Source: CAWIVH01 sp963839475 (GTDB lineage: Bacteria; Acidobacteriota; UBA6911). Taken from it: a stretch of DNA of 64,000 bases. The translations under genes were made by a program, and so were the position numbers. The notes under the pieces were generated by a model. It saw only the letters and a list, made by a program, of their open reading frames with translations, did no database searches and was not told where the DNA came from. Shown in pieces: positions 35,645-45,298 of the stretch. Each line of letters begins with the position of its first letter. The first letter of the stretch is position 1. The stretch covers positions 1-64,000 of the forward strand of contig CAWIVH010000021.1 in NCBI GenBank assembly GCA_963839475.1, given 5' to 3'.

Positions 35645-36667
35645 ATGTTAAAGATAGCCGTAGACGGGATGGGGAGCGACAACTCCCCGCACAGCGAGGT
35701 TGTGGGATCGATCGATGCTGCCAGGGAGTATGGCGTCCATGTCGTCCTGGTAGGTAAGGAGGAACTGCTCACCCCTCTCCTGCGGGAGAAAGGGGGAAAA
35801 GGCCTCCCGATCGAAATTCGTCATGCGAGCCAGGCCGTGGCTATGGACGAGAAGCCTGCCACTGCGCTGCGCAAAAAAAAGGATTCCTCCCTTCGCGTGG
35901 CTGCCGAATTAGTGCGGAACGGAACGGCGGAAGGCCTTGTCAGCGCGGGGAACACGGGCGCTGTCATGGCCATCTCCAAGATGGTGATGGGAGTTGTTCC
36001 GGGAGTGGATCGACCGGCCCTGGCTGCGATCGTGCCATCGTTGTCGGGCCACGCGGTGCTGCTTGATGTCGGCGCCAACGTTTCCTGCAAAGCCAATCAG
36101 CTTGTTCAGTTTGCGGTAATGGGACACCTCTTGAGCAAAATAATCGTGGGTGTCGCGTCGCCGCGCGTCGGGCTCATGTCGGTTGGAGAAGAGGAATCGA
36201 AAGGGACCGACCTCACGAAAGAAGTTCATCGGGCGCTCAAGGAAGTGAAGCTGAATTTTATCGGTAATGTCGAAGGCCGCGACATCTACAACGGACGCGC
36301 CGATGTGATCGTTTGTGACGGCTTTACCGGCAACGTGGCTCTCAAGACCAGCGAGGGGCTGATTGAAACTGTGCTTAAGCTCCTCCGCGACGAGCTGACC
36401 AGCAATCTCCAGGCGAAGCTGGGTGCGATGCTCACTCAGCCGTCCTTCAGGCGGTTGAAAAAACGATTGGATTACACGGAATACGGCGGCGCGCCGCTTC
36501 TCGGACTGCGCGGAGTTTCGATAATCTGCCACGGACGTTCCAACAGCAATGCGATCAAGAATGCCATACGGGTGGCCAAGGAATTCGCCGAAAACCGGGT
36601 CAACGCCAAGCTGGAAGCGGAGTTGAGCCAATTGGACGGCTACTCGATCATGGATGAGGCGCCGTAG
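35645..36667 (+). CDS. plsX: Phosphate acyltransferase PlsX
   Basis: 340 residues from ATG 35645, chosen because PlsX normally starts M-x-IAVD-x-MG; a GTG at 35621 in frame would add eight residues, and neither has a strong ribosome site. It converts acyl-ACP to acyl-phosphate for the PlsY pathway of phosphatidic acid synthesis. Visible family sequence: LKIAVDGMGSDNSPHSEVVG, GLVSAGNTGAVMA, VDRPALAAIVPS, DVGANVSCK, FIGNVEGRDI, DVIVCDGFTGNVALK, YGGAPLLGLRG. Together with rpmF and fabD it forms the usual lipid-ribosome operon. Confidence 0.95.
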   Translation: MLKIAVDGMGSDNSPHSEVVGSIDAAREYGVHVVLVGKEELLTPLLREKGGKGLPIEIRHASQAVAMDEKPATALRKKKDSSLRVAAELVRNGTAEGLVSAGNTGAVMAISKMVMGVVPGVDRPALAAIVPSLSGHAVLLDVGANVSCKANQLVQFAVMGHLLSKIIVGVASPRVGLMSVGEEESKGTDLTKEVHRALKEVKLNFIGNVEGRDIYNGRADVIVCDGFTGNVALKTSEGLIETVLKLLRDELTSNLQAKLGAMLTQPSFRRLKKRLDYTEYGGAPLLGLRGVSIICHGRSNSNAIKNAIRVAKEFAENRVNAKLEAELSQLDGYSIMDEAP

Positions 36668-36673
36668 AGAATC

Positions 36674-37618
36674 ATGGGCAAGGTTGCGTTCATATTTCCC
36701 GGGCAGGGATCGCAGTATGCCGGTATGGGTAGAGAAGTATTTGATGCCTTTACCTGTTCACGGAATGTTTTCGCCGAGGCCGATGACGCCCTCGGGACTG
36801 CGCTTTCCGATCTCTGTTTCAACGGCCCGGAAGAGGCCCTCAAGCTTACAGAAAACACTCAGCCTGCAATTCTGACCGTAAGTGTTGCCGTACTCCGCAT
36901 CCTTGAAGAGCGGCGCATGCGGCCGGATTACGTTGCCGGGCACAGCCTGGGAGAATATTCCGCCCTGGTTTGCTCCGGGGCCATTTCCCTTAAGGATGCT
37001 GTCAGGGTGGTCCGGTTGCGTGGACGATACATGCAGGAAGCGGTTCCGGCCGGCATGGGTGCCATGGCGGCGGTGATAGGTCTCGATGCCGCGGCGGTTT
37101 CCGAAGCCTGCCGGGAAGCTTCCGGGGAAGGCATCGTTTCGCCCGCGAACTTCAATTCCCCCGATCAGATCGTTATCGCCGGCGAGGCTCATGCGGTTCA
37201 GCGCGCATCCGCCCGGCTGAAGGAAAAGGGCGCCAAAAGGGTGATCCCGCTGCCGGTGAGCGCGCCGTTCCATTGCGAACTCATGGCCCCGGCCCGCGAT
37301 CGGCTCCGGGCCGATCTGAACGCCATGGATTTCCGGAACCCGGAAGTTCCTTTGGTCAGTAATGTCGACGCGTCGGAGGTGACCAGCGGGGAGGCGGCGC
37401 GGGACAGCCTTGTGCGACAGGTCTGCTCACCGGTGCGCTGGGTGGAGAGCATACAGTATCTTTCGGCCAGAGGCGTCGACCGGTTTATTGAGATCGGTCC
37501 GGGAAAAGTTCTCGCCGGCCTCGTCAAAAAAATCGCTCCTCAGGCGCAGGCCTTGAGTGTGGACAGCATTCGTGGAATGGAAGCGCTTGCTTCTGCTTTC
37601 CCGGGTGCTACAATGTGA
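36674..37618 (+). CDS. fabD: Malonyl-CoA:ACP transacylase
   Basis: 314 residues, 6 bases after plsX. Moves malonyl from CoA to ACP for chain elongation. Motifs: FIFPGQGSQYAGMG at the start, nucleophile Ser91 in AGHSLGEYSAL, His200 in VSAPFHCELM, and IEIGPGKVLAGLVKK near the end. Complete, with normal length. Confidence 0.96.
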   Translation: MGKVAFIFPGQGSQYAGMGREVFDAFTCSRNVFAEADDALGTALSDLCFNGPEEALKLTENTQPAILTVSVAVLRILEERRMRPDYVAGHSLGEYSALVCSGAISLKDAVRVVRLRGRYMQEAVPAGMGAMAAVIGLDAAAVSEACREASGEGIVSPANFNSPDQIVIAGEAHAVQRASARLKEKGAKRVIPLPVSAPFHCELMAPARDRLRADLNAMDFRNPEVPLVSNVDASEVTSGEAARDSLVRQVCSPVRWVESIQYLSARGVDRFIEIGPGKVLAGLVKKIAPQAQALSVDSIRGMEALASAFPGATM

Positions 37619-37676
37619 CATTTTTCAGCGGCAATCTAAGCTACGGTTTTCGATCAATCAAGAAGGAGATAAAGGC

Positions 37677-37913
37677 ATGGCTTCCTTAGCGGAAAAGGTG
37701 AAGTCCATTATCGTGGATCAGCTCGGTGTAAACGAAGCGGAAGTGACGGAAACAGCGTCTTTTGTGGATGATTTGGGTGCGGATTCCCTCGACACTATTG
37801 AACTGGTGATGGCTTTCGAAGAGGCGTTCCAGATTGAAATCCCGGACGAGGATGCGGAAAAGATCCGCACCGTGAAGAACGCGATCGATTATATCGAATC
37901 CCACGTCAGCTAA
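37677..37913 (+). CDS. acpP: Acyl carrier protein
   Basis: 78 residues from ATG 37677 with an excellent AGAAGGAGAT site; longer upstream frames are out of family. The phosphopantetheine attachment Ser37 lies in GADSLDTIELVMAFEE. Acidic, normal ACP. It directly follows fabD; fabG, often found between them, is absent. Confidence 0.97.
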   Translation: MASLAEKVKSIIVDQLGVNEAEVTETASFVDDLGADSLDTIELVMAFEEAFQIEIPDEDAEKIRTVKNAIDYIESHVS

Positions 37914-37925
37914 GCCGGGAAGTCT

Positions 37926-39170
37926 GTGAAACGGCGCGTAGTCATTACGGGAGTGGGTTTAGTCACCTCGCTCGGGGTGGGCACGGGGGAGACCTGGCGG
38001 AATCTCCTGGAGGGCAAATCCGGGGTAGGTCCGATTACCCGTTTCGACTCGACTCAATACCCCACGAAAATAGCGGCGGAAATCCGCGATTTTGACCCTT
38101 TGCGATATATGGACCGCAAGGAAGTCAAAAAGATGGATACGTTTATTCATTACGCGGTGGCTGCTTCCGAGATGGCCATGAAGGATGCCGGGCTGGGGGC
38201 CTTCACAGGGGAAGAATCGGAAAGGGCCGGCGTAGTGATCGGATCCGGCATCGGCGGTTTCGGAACCATCGAGAGTGAGAGCCAAAAGCTGCTGCAGCAG
38301 GGGCCGAAGCGGGTCTCGCCATTTTTCATTCCATCCACGATCATCAATCTGGCTGCTGGAAACGTTTCTATCCGGTTCAATGCGCGGGGACCCAATATCG
38401 CCCCTTGCACGGCATGTTCCACCGGGAGCCATGCGGTTGGGGATTCATATCGCATCATTGATAGAGGGGATGCCGACATCATCATTGCCGGCGGGAGCGA
38501 ATCGGCCATCACTCCCCTTGCAGTCGCCGGATTCGATGCTCTGAAAGCGCTTTCGACGAGGAATGACGATCCGGCCAGAGCTTCGCGCCCATTCGACCGT
38601 GAACGGGACGGGTTCGTCCTCGGCGAAGGAGCCGGAATCGTGATCATGGAAGAGTTGGAGCATGCCCGGGGCAGGGGAGTCCCGATTTATGCCGAGATCG
38701 TCGGCTACGGGATATCCGGCGATTCGTATCACATAACCGCACCGTCGCCTGACGGCAATGGCGCTGCCCGCGCCATGCGCCTGACGCTGAAAGATGCCGG
38801 CATCGCCGCTTCGGAAATCGATTATGTCAACGCCCACGGAACCTCCACGCCTCCGAACGACCGCACGGAGACCGCGGCGATACACCAGGTGTTTGGCGAA
38901 CAGGCAGGCATACTCGCCGTTAGCTCCACGAAATCCATGATCGGGCATCTGCTGGGAGCCGCCGGTGCGGTTGAAGCCGGTGTTGTGGCTTTGACCCTCC
39001 GGGATCAGATCATCCACCCGACCATAAACCAGGAATTCCCCGATCCCGAATGCGACCTGGATTACGTCCCCAATCAGGCGCGCAAGGCAGTCATCAGGTA
39101 CGCGCTATCCAACAGTTTCGGATTCGGCGGAACCAACGCCTGCCTGCTTTTCAAGAGATACGAACCCTAG
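37926..39170 (+). CDS. fabF: Beta-ketoacyl-ACP synthase II
   Basis: 414 residues, GTG start 12 bases after acpP. Elongating condensing enzyme of type II fatty acid synthesis. Active-site Cys164 (ACSTGSHA), His304 (VNAHGTSTPPND) and His341 (SMIGHLLGAAG) are all present. Normal length; ends SFGFGGTNACLLFKRYEP as the family does. Confidence 0.96.
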   Translation: MKRRVVITGVGLVTSLGVGTGETWRNLLEGKSGVGPITRFDSTQYPTKIAAEIRDFDPLRYMDRKEVKKMDTFIHYAVAASEMAMKDAGLGAFTGEESERAGVVIGSGIGGFGTIESESQKLLQQGPKRVSPFFIPSTIINLAAGNVSIRFNARGPNIAPCTACSTGSHAVGDSYRIIDRGDADIIIAGGSESAITPLAVAGFDALKALSTRNDDPARASRPFDRERDGFVLGEGAGIVIMEELEHARGRGVPIYAEIVGYGISGDSYHITAPSPDGNGAARAMRLTLKDAGIAASEIDYVNAHGTSTPPNDRTETAAIHQVFGEQAGILAVSSTKSMIGHLLGAAGAVEAGVVALTLRDQIIHPTINQEFPDPECDLDYVPNQARKAVIRYALSNSFGFGGTNACLLFKRYEP

Positions 39171-39271
39171 TCGCATCCGGCCGTTCAGGCTGATGCTTGC
39201 TGCAAGCAGCCGGCGGGCCGGGTCGCGGTGCATTACGGTTTCGCGGCTAAGCCAATCCTAAGGAGTGAGTG

Positions 39272-40048
39272 ATGAAAATAGTCGTTTGCGTGAAATACGT
39301 GCCGGACACGGCAATCAAGGTGAAAATCGCCCCGGATGGAAAGCGGGTGGACACCTCCGATACCGCTTTCGTGGTCAACCCCTATGACGAGTTTGCCGTG
39401 GAAGAAGCCCTGCAGCTCAAGGAAAAGCAGGGAGGGGAAGTCGTCATCGTCGGGGCTGGAAGTGAAAAGGCGGTGACGGGCCTGCGCAATTGCCTGGCTA
39501 TGGGTGCTGATTCCGCCATTCTGGTGAAAGACGAGGCCCTGGAAGGGGCCGATTCCAAGGTGGTGGGCACGGTGCTTGCGCGCGTTTGCCGCGAATTGCA
39601 TCCTGATCTGATTCTGTTCGGTAAGCATGCGATCGGTTCCGACAATGGGCAGGTTCCCGCTATTGTCGCGGAAATCCTGGATCTGCCGCAGGCGTCGGCC
39701 GTTTTGAAGCTTGAAATCGGCGGTGGCAAATTCCGCGCCGAACGCGAGATCGAGGGAGCCCGTGAAGTGCTCGAAGGAAGCCTGCCGGCAGTGGTAACCG
39801 CCCAGAAGGGGCTGAATACGCCGCGCTACGCCTCGCTCAAAGGCATCATGGCGGCCAAAAAAAAGCCGGTCGATATCCGTGAACTTGGGAGTCTCGGGCT
39901 GTCGGCCGAAGAACTCCAGCCGGGCCTGGATGTCGTCGAAGTCGTCATGCCGCCCTCTCGTGCCTCCGGAAAGATTCTCACGGGCGACGTTGCCCAGGCC
40001 GTGCCGGAGTTGGTGCGGCTGCTGCACGATGAGGCGAAAATCATTTAA
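39272..40048 (+). CDS. etfB: Electron transfer flavoprotein beta subunit
   Basis: 258 residues. ATG 39272 is preferred over the GTG one codon upstream because AAGGAG is 7 bases away. The sequence MKIVVCVKYVPDT...VVNPYDEFAVEEAL, AMGADSAILV, GSDNGQVPAIVAE and RYASLKGIMAAKKKP follow EtfB, including the C-terminal segment that binds AMP and the partner subunit. With EtfA it carries electrons from acyl-CoA dehydrogenases to the quinone pool; whether it is the bifurcating type cannot be judged. Confidence 0.94.
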   Translation: MKIVVCVKYVPDTAIKVKIAPDGKRVDTSDTAFVVNPYDEFAVEEALQLKEKQGGEVVIVGAGSEKAVTGLRNCLAMGADSAILVKDEALEGADSKVVGTVLARVCRELHPDLILFGKHAIGSDNGQVPAIVAEILDLPQASAVLKLEIGGGKFRAEREIEGAREVLEGSLPAVVTAQKGLNTPRYASLKGIMAAKKKPVDIRELGSLGLSAEELQPGLDVVEVVMPPSRASGKILTGDVAQAVPELVRLLHDEAKII

Positions 40049-40120
40049 CACGAGCGTGATTTACAGCCGCAGGAATCGGGCGCACGCCCGTTTGCACCCG
40101 GCGACGAAGGTGGAGGATTT

Positions 40121-41095
40121 ATGAGTCAAAATGTCCTGGTATTTGTTGAGGTGAGGCAAGGCAGCATCAAAAAGCCGTCTTTGGAAGCGCTGGGTGCGGC
40201 CCGCACATTGGCATCGGCCGGGGGTGGCGAGGTTATCGCCCTGTGCATCGGAGAGGAGGTCTCCTCGGTGCTGGCGGCCCAGGGCGCCGATACGGTATTG
40301 GTAGCCAAACATGATTTGCTGGCATCTTACACCCCTGACGGCTATGCGTTGGTGCTTGCCCAGGCGGCGCAAAAAGTGCAAGCCGGAATCGTGCTCGCCT
40401 CCGCGACGGCCATGGGCCGGGATTTTGTGCCGAGAGCAGCTGCTAAATTGAAAGTGGGTTTGGCTCAGGATTGCACGGAGGTTCGCTTTGCGGGCGGGCA
40501 ACTGGAATGCCTTCGTCCTGTATACGCCGGGAAGGCATTGTCCAGGGTGCGGTTGTTGAAATCCCCTGGATTTGCTACGTTGCGGCCCAATGTTTTTGCC
40601 GCCCTCCCCCCCGACGCCGGTCGGGCAGTCCGGATGGAGCCTTTTACCCCTGAGATCAGTTCGGATCAGGTGAAGGTGCGAGCCACCGGGACCCTGACAT
40701 CCGGCGGTCAGAAGATCGAGCTGACCGAAGCGAACATCATCGTTTCGGGCGGCCGCGGGATCAAAGGGCCCGAGCATTTCCCTATGATCCAAGCGCTGGC
40801 CGATGCGTTCGGGGGAGCGATGGGTGCTTCCCGTGCCGCCGTGGATGCCGGTTGGATCGACCACCAGTATCAAGTTGGTCAGACGGGCAAGACCGTTTCT
40901 CCCACCCTCTATGTCGCCTGCGGCATCAGCGGGGCCATCCAGCATCTTGCAGGTATGTCCTCCTCCAAGTGCATCGTGGCGATCAACAAGGATCCGGAAG
41001 CCCCCATATTCAAAATCGCCGATTACGGGATTGTCGGGGATGTTTTCCAGGTGGTTCCTGCCCTGACCGAAGCGGTCAAGAAACTGAAGTCCTGA
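40121..41095 (+). CDS. etfA: Electron transfer flavoprotein alpha subunit
   Basis: 324 residues, GTGGAGG ribosome site, 72 bases after etfB. The C-terminal FAD-binding domain is clear: IIVSGGRGIKGPEHF, GASRAAVDAGW, YQVGQTGKTVSPTLYVACG, ISGAIQHLAG, CIVAINKDPEAPIFKIADYG. Partner of EtfB in beta-oxidation or other dehydrogenase electron transfer. Normal length. Confidence 0.95.
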   Translation: MSQNVLVFVEVRQGSIKKPSLEALGAARTLASAGGGEVIALCIGEEVSSVLAAQGADTVLVAKHDLLASYTPDGYALVLAQAAQKVQAGIVLASATAMGRDFVPRAAAKLKVGLAQDCTEVRFAGGQLECLRPVYAGKALSRVRLLKSPGFATLRPNVFAALPPDAGRAVRMEPFTPEISSDQVKVRATGTLTSGGQKIELTEANIIVSGGRGIKGPEHFPMIQALADAFGGAMGASRAAVDAGWIDHQYQVGQTGKTVSPTLYVACGISGAIQHLAGMSSSKCIVAINKDPEAPIFKIADYGIVGDVFQVVPALTEAVKKLKS

Positions 41096-41253
41096 CGGGG
41101 CAGTTCCTGCTTATTATGCATGAGCCTCCCCTGATCTCTCCGAGGTCTTGGGGGGCTTTGCGGTTCGCTTCTTCGGGTGCCATGTTTTCGGAGAGTCCAC
41201 AGAGACCGGGAAGGGTGGTGTGATATACTACCCTCCTTCAATACGGTTATCCG

Positions 41254-43614
41254 ATGCCTAATGGATCGAGACTGAGCCGCCGGGATGGACCCGCCAGGAA
41301 CTGGCTCCGGAAGATGGGCGCCAATATCCGCTGCCGGCTGGGATGGCTTGATTGCCTTGTGGGAATGAGTGCGGCAGTCATTGTGGCCATCCTGCTCGTC
41401 GGATTCCGATTTCAGTCGATTCCGGAATACAAACCTGGTGATATAGCCTCCAAAGAAATCCGCACTCTTCAGGACGTTACCTATGAAGATACGGAAGCCA
41501 CGGCTCAGAAACGAGTCATTGCTCGGGCGACCGTTCCGGCGGTTTATGTCCTGAACACCCGGCTTATTCTTGCACGCGAGAGCGAAATCGCCCGTGCCTT
41601 CGCCGAGGCCCGCGAATTGCTGATTCGGCTGAATCTTCCTTCGCGAGGGCCGCTCTCGCCCGCGCAGCAGGAAGAGTTCCAGCGCGAGTTCAGGCGGGTC
41701 AGCCAGGCATTCAGCAGCGAACTCGTTCCCATCCTCCTTTCACAGCGATTCGCCACCGTCCTCGAGGGGCGACTGGTCAAACTGCTCGACCTTTTGCTCC
41801 GCGAAGGCGTGATTCGCGACACCGATCGCTCAGAATTCCAAAAGCACCAGCGGGTCGGAATCGTGGTGTTCGACGATGCGACATCCGTCACCAGTCCGAT
41901 GGGAGATACCTTCACGGTCAGGGGGCTCTCTGCCGCCAGGGAGGTTCTGGCGCAGTACCAGCTCGAATTTGCTGCCCTGCCCGCGACCTCCCGGGTGGCT
42001 ATCCTGGAATTCCTCTCCTCCCAGCTGTTTCCATCCCTGGTTTTCGATGAAAGAGAAACCAACGCCCGGCGTGACGCGGCTGCGGCGCAAGTCCCTCCAG
42101 TCGAAATCCAGTTGAAGCAAGGCAAGGTAGTTCTGCGGCGGGGCGAAGAGGTCACACGCGAAAAAATCCCCCAGCTGGAGGCTCTTCGGAACCTGCAAAG
42201 GCCCAAATCTCTGCTGCGCCAGTTTGCGGGTTTCTGCTTCTTCGCCCTGGTTTTTATCTACACCTTGTGGCGTTACCTCGTGCACCACAAGGGTAGGAAT
42301 TTCAGAGTCCGGAGCCGGGCTCAGCTCATCCTGATTATCTGGACCACCGTCCTCCTGGTCACCCGTCTGATCACGGAGCTGGCCGAGGTGCTCAGCGACC
42401 GGCTCTCCATCGACGCGTTCGACAACCCCTATTTGTTGGACTATGTCATACCGTTCGCCTTCGGAAGCCTCCTGATCACCCTTCTGGTCGACATCAACCT
42501 TGGCTTGCTCACCTCGATTGTTACGGCGATTCTGATCGGTCTCTTCTACGAGGACATTTACCTGATGTCCTATGTTCTCCTGGGCAGCCTGGCCGGCATA
42601 TTCAGCGTGCAGCAGTACAAAGACCGGGCGGCGATCCAGAAAGCCGGGCTCACCATCGGGGTTGTCGGTACATTCACCCTCTGGGGAATCGACCTTCTAC
42701 GCCAGAATCCAATTTCCTATTCCGGCCTGATGGGCAAGTCGGCCCTGGCATTTGCCTCGGGCCTTTTGACATCGGCGATCGCATCCCTTCTTTTGCCCGC
42801 TCTCGAATCCATCTTCAAGATCACCACGGACCTGAGGTTGCTGGAACTCTCGAATCTGAACGCTCCCCTTTTGAAGCGCCTCTCCGTGGAAGCGCCGGGC
42901 ACGTATCATCACAGCCTGATGGTGGGGACGCTGGCGGAGCCGGCCGCCGAAGCGATCGGCGCCAATCCGCTCCTGACAAGGGTGGGCGCTTATTATCACG
43001 ATCTGGGAAAGATGTTTAAGCCGGAATACTTTGTCGAAAACCAGGCTTTCGGGATGAACAAACATGAGAATCTGTCGCCGAGCATGAGTTGCCTGGTGAT
43101 ATCCAGTCACATCAAAGACGGTCTTGAGCTGGCACGCCAGCATGGAATCGCGGAGCAAATCCGCGATATGATCCCGCAGCACCACGGAACTCGGGTGATG
43201 TCTTACTTTTACCAGAAAGCCAAGGAGGCCGCTGATCCGAAAGGGCAGGAAATTGCGGAAGTCGACTTTCGTTATCCCGGCCCCAAACCCCAGACCAAGG
43301 AAGCCGCAATTATGATGATGGCGGATTCCGTGGAAGCGGCTTCCAGAACGCTGAAGGAACCGACTGCAGCGCAAATCCAGGGATTGATCGACCGGCTTGT
43401 GGACGTTATCGTAGCCGACGATCAGCTGGATGAATGCGATATCACCCTCGCTGAGATCCGGATGGTGAAGGAAAGCTTTCTTAAGACGCTGTCCAGTCTT
43501 CGCCATCAAAGGATCGACTACCCAGGCTATGATTTCAAGGAAACCTCCAGTGATGCCGACCGCTCCGGAATACAGAATTCGAGTTCGAAACCGCCAAAGC
43601 CAGGCCAGGATTGA
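41254..43614 (+). CDS. 7TMR-HDED / HD-domain phosphodiesterase (PgpH/YqfF family)
   Basis: 786 residues. One N-terminal membrane helix (about 35-55), an extracytoplasmic 7TMR-HDED domain (about 60-320; YKPGDIASKEI, RRGEEVTREKIPQL), seven hydrophobic helices (about 325-520), then a cytosolic HD domain (about 545-740) with YHHSLMVGTLAE, AYYHDLGKMFKPEYF and IPQHHGT supplying the metal-binding His/Asp residues. Family members hydrolyse cyclic-di-AMP to pApA (PgpH). It overlaps ybeY by 62 bases, a conserved neighbourhood with the phoH/ybeY group. Confidence 0.9.
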   Translation: MPNGSRLSRRDGPARNWLRKMGANIRCRLGWLDCLVGMSAAVIVAILLVGFRFQSIPEYKPGDIASKEIRTLQDVTYEDTEATAQKRVIARATVPAVYVLNTRLILARESEIARAFAEARELLIRLNLPSRGPLSPAQQEEFQREFRRVSQAFSSELVPILLSQRFATVLEGRLVKLLDLLLREGVIRDTDRSEFQKHQRVGIVVFDDATSVTSPMGDTFTVRGLSAAREVLAQYQLEFAALPATSRVAILEFLSSQLFPSLVFDERETNARRDAAAAQVPPVEIQLKQGKVVLRRGEEVTREKIPQLEALRNLQRPKSLLRQFAGFCFFALVFIYTLWRYLVHHKGRNFRVRSRAQLILIIWTTVLLVTRLITELAEVLSDRLSIDAFDNPYLLDYVIPFAFGSLLITLLVDINLGLLTSIVTAILIGLFYEDIYLMSYVLLGSLAGIFSVQQYKDRAAIQKAGLTIGVVGTFTLWGIDLLRQNPISYSGLMGKSALAFASGLLTSAIASLLLPALESIFKITTDLRLLELSNLNAPLLKRLSVEAPGTYHHSLMVGTLAEPAAEAIGANPLLTRVGAYYHDLGKMFKPEYFVENQAFGMNKHENLSPSMSCLVISSHIKDGLELARQHGIAEQIRDMIPQHHGTRVMSYFYQKAKEAADPKGQEIAEVDFRYPGPKPQTKEAAIMMMADSVEAASRTLKEPTAAQIQGLIDRLVDVIVADDQLDECDITLAEIRMVKESFLKTLSSLRHQRIDYPGYDFKETSSDADRSGIQNSSSKPPKPGQD

Positions 43615-44020
43615 CACCCGATCGGTGTCCCGGCTGTGTTCGATTATCCTGGGGGAACTGCAGGCCTCACCCTGTGCCGTATCTATCGCTTTCATCGGGC
43701 CGCGAAGGATGAAGGCCTTGAATGAGGAGTTCCGGAAGAAAGCCTATGCCACCGATGTCCTGAGTTTTGCCTATCCCGGTGAGACGGAAGAAGGGCGGGA
43801 CCTGCTGGGTGAGGTGGTTATCTGCCCCGGGGTTGCCCGGGTCCATGCAAGACAATTCGGGATCGGCCTTGAAGAGGAAGTGTGCAGGCTTCTGGTTCAC
43901 GGGCTGCTTCATCTGCTGGGGTACGACCATGAAAACGACAAGGGTGAAATGCTGCGGCTGCAGCGGCGGCTGCTGAGGCGCCGCGCTATTGTTGCCGCGG
44001 CATCCATGGTTCCCGAATGA
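43553..44020 (+). CDS. ybeY: Endoribonuclease YbeY
   Basis: 155 residues from ATG 43553; an in-frame ATG at 43529 would extend further into pgpH. Zinc-binding signature HGLLHLLGYDHEND and the preceding YATDVLSFAYP are diagnostic. YbeY is a metalloenzyme for 16S rRNA 3' maturation and ribosome quality control. Lies between the HD phosphodiesterase and the CorC-type gene, as in many genomes. Confidence 0.94.
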   Translation: MPTAPEYRIRVRNRQSQARIDTRSVSRLCSIILGELQASPCAVSIAFIGPRRMKALNEEFRKKAYATDVLSFAYPGETEEGRDLLGEVVICPGVARVHARQFGIGLEEEVCRLLVHGLLHLLGYDHENDKGEMLRLQRRLLRRRAIVAAASMVPE

Positions 44021-44026
44021 GGTGAG

Positions 44027-45298
44027 ATGGTGTCTCTGGTTTATTTCGAAATTGCCATCACCGGCATCTGTCTCGGGCTGCTGTTCTATTTTTCTCTCGT
44101 GGAGGCCGCGTTCACCCAAGCCAGCCCCCTGACCTTGCGGATGATGCTTGAACGGCGGGAGGAGGCGCCTGCTCCCCTGTTCCAGCTGGTTCTTGAAGAG
44201 CAACTCCAAATCATCATTCCCCTGCACCTTGGAACGCAGCTTTCTCTGATAATCATGGCGATCCTGACCACGCATCTGAGCATCGCGGAATGGCAGGCCT
44301 GGGGGGTCCTGGTCTCTTTCGGGATAATGTTCCTCATATCATTTCTTTTCCGGCAACTGCTGCCGCGCTTGTTTACCCAGCATGAGCCGGAACGAAAACT
44401 GATCGCCCTCCTCGACAACTTTGCTCCGGTTTACGGGCTGCTGCGTTCGCTCGCGGTCCCGCTGTCCAGCCTTCTCAGCCTGTTCCGGCGGATCCAGGAG
44501 CGCGAAGGGGTCAACTCTCCGCCGCAAAGCCAGGAGACGATGGATGAGGAGATTCAGGCCTATCTTGAAATCGGTGAAAACGAGGGGATCATCGAGGAGG
44601 AGGACAGCAAGCTGATCCAGTCCGTTGTCGAGTTTGGTGATACGCTGGTGAGGGAGGTCATGACTCCGAGAACCAGCATTGTGGCTTGCGACGAAAGTGC
44701 CAATCTGGGCCAGCTCAAGGACATCATGGTGCAATCGCGGCATTCGCGCATTCCAATTTATTCCGGGGATATCGATCACATTATCGGGATCGCTTACATC
44801 CGGCCGCTCCTTGCAGAGTATTCCCGCGGCAGGGAGTCCGACTCAATTTCAGGTTTGATCCATAAGGCTGTATTTGTCCCCGAGACGAAGCGCGTTTCGG
44901 ATCTGCTGAAGGAACTTCAGGAGAGCGGGGACAATGCCGCAATTGCGATCGATGAATTCGGTGGAGTATCCGGACTTGTAACCATGGAGGACCTCTTGGA
45001 GGAAATTGTCGGGGAAATAAGGGATGAGGATCAAGCCAACATCAGCGGGGCAGTTGACGAAGGCGGCCGCCGGTACCTGGTTCGAGGCGGAACGGAACTT
45101 CATATCATCGAAGAACTGGCCGGGAAACGATTCACGGAACAGGAAGGTTCGACGGTGGCTGGACTCATCATCGGCCACCTGGGCCGCGTTCCGGCCCCGG
45201 GCGAAGAGTTCGACCTCGATGGAATTCATTTTCGCATTCTGGATGCGGATCGCAAGCGCGTTCATCGGGTGCGCATCCATCTGCCGGAGCCGGTGTGA
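44027..45298 (+). CDS. CNNM/CorC-family membrane protein with CBS pair (hemolysin C-like)
   Basis: 423 residues: an N-terminal DUF21/CNNM-type membrane domain (1-150, three to four helices), an acidic linker (EIQAYLEIGENEGIIEEEDS), a CBS pair (about 205-335; VREVMTPRTSIVACDE, SRIPIYSGDIDHIIGI, GGVSGLVTMEDLLEEIVGEI) and a C-terminal CorC_HlyC domain (about 350-423; GLIIGHLGRVPAPGEEF). Family members take part in Mg2+/Co2+ transport; the hemolysin label is historical. It follows ybeY and overlaps ribD by 4 bases. Confidence 0.9.
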   Translation: MVSLVYFEIAITGICLGLLFYFSLVEAAFTQASPLTLRMMLERREEAPAPLFQLVLEEQLQIIIPLHLGTQLSLIIMAILTTHLSIAEWQAWGVLVSFGIMFLISFLFRQLLPRLFTQHEPERKLIALLDNFAPVYGLLRSLAVPLSSLLSLFRRIQEREGVNSPPQSQETMDEEIQAYLEIGENEGIIEEEDSKLIQSVVEFGDTLVREVMTPRTSIVACDESANLGQLKDIMVQSRHSRIPIYSGDIDHIIGIAYIRPLLAEYSRGRESDSISGLIHKAVFVPETKRVSDLLKELQESGDNAAIAIDEFGGVSGLVTMEDLLEEIVGEIRDEDQANISGAVDEGGRRYLVRGGTELHIIEELAGKRFTEQEGSTVAGLIIGHLGRVPAPGEEFDLDGIHFRILDADRKRVHRVRIHLPEPV

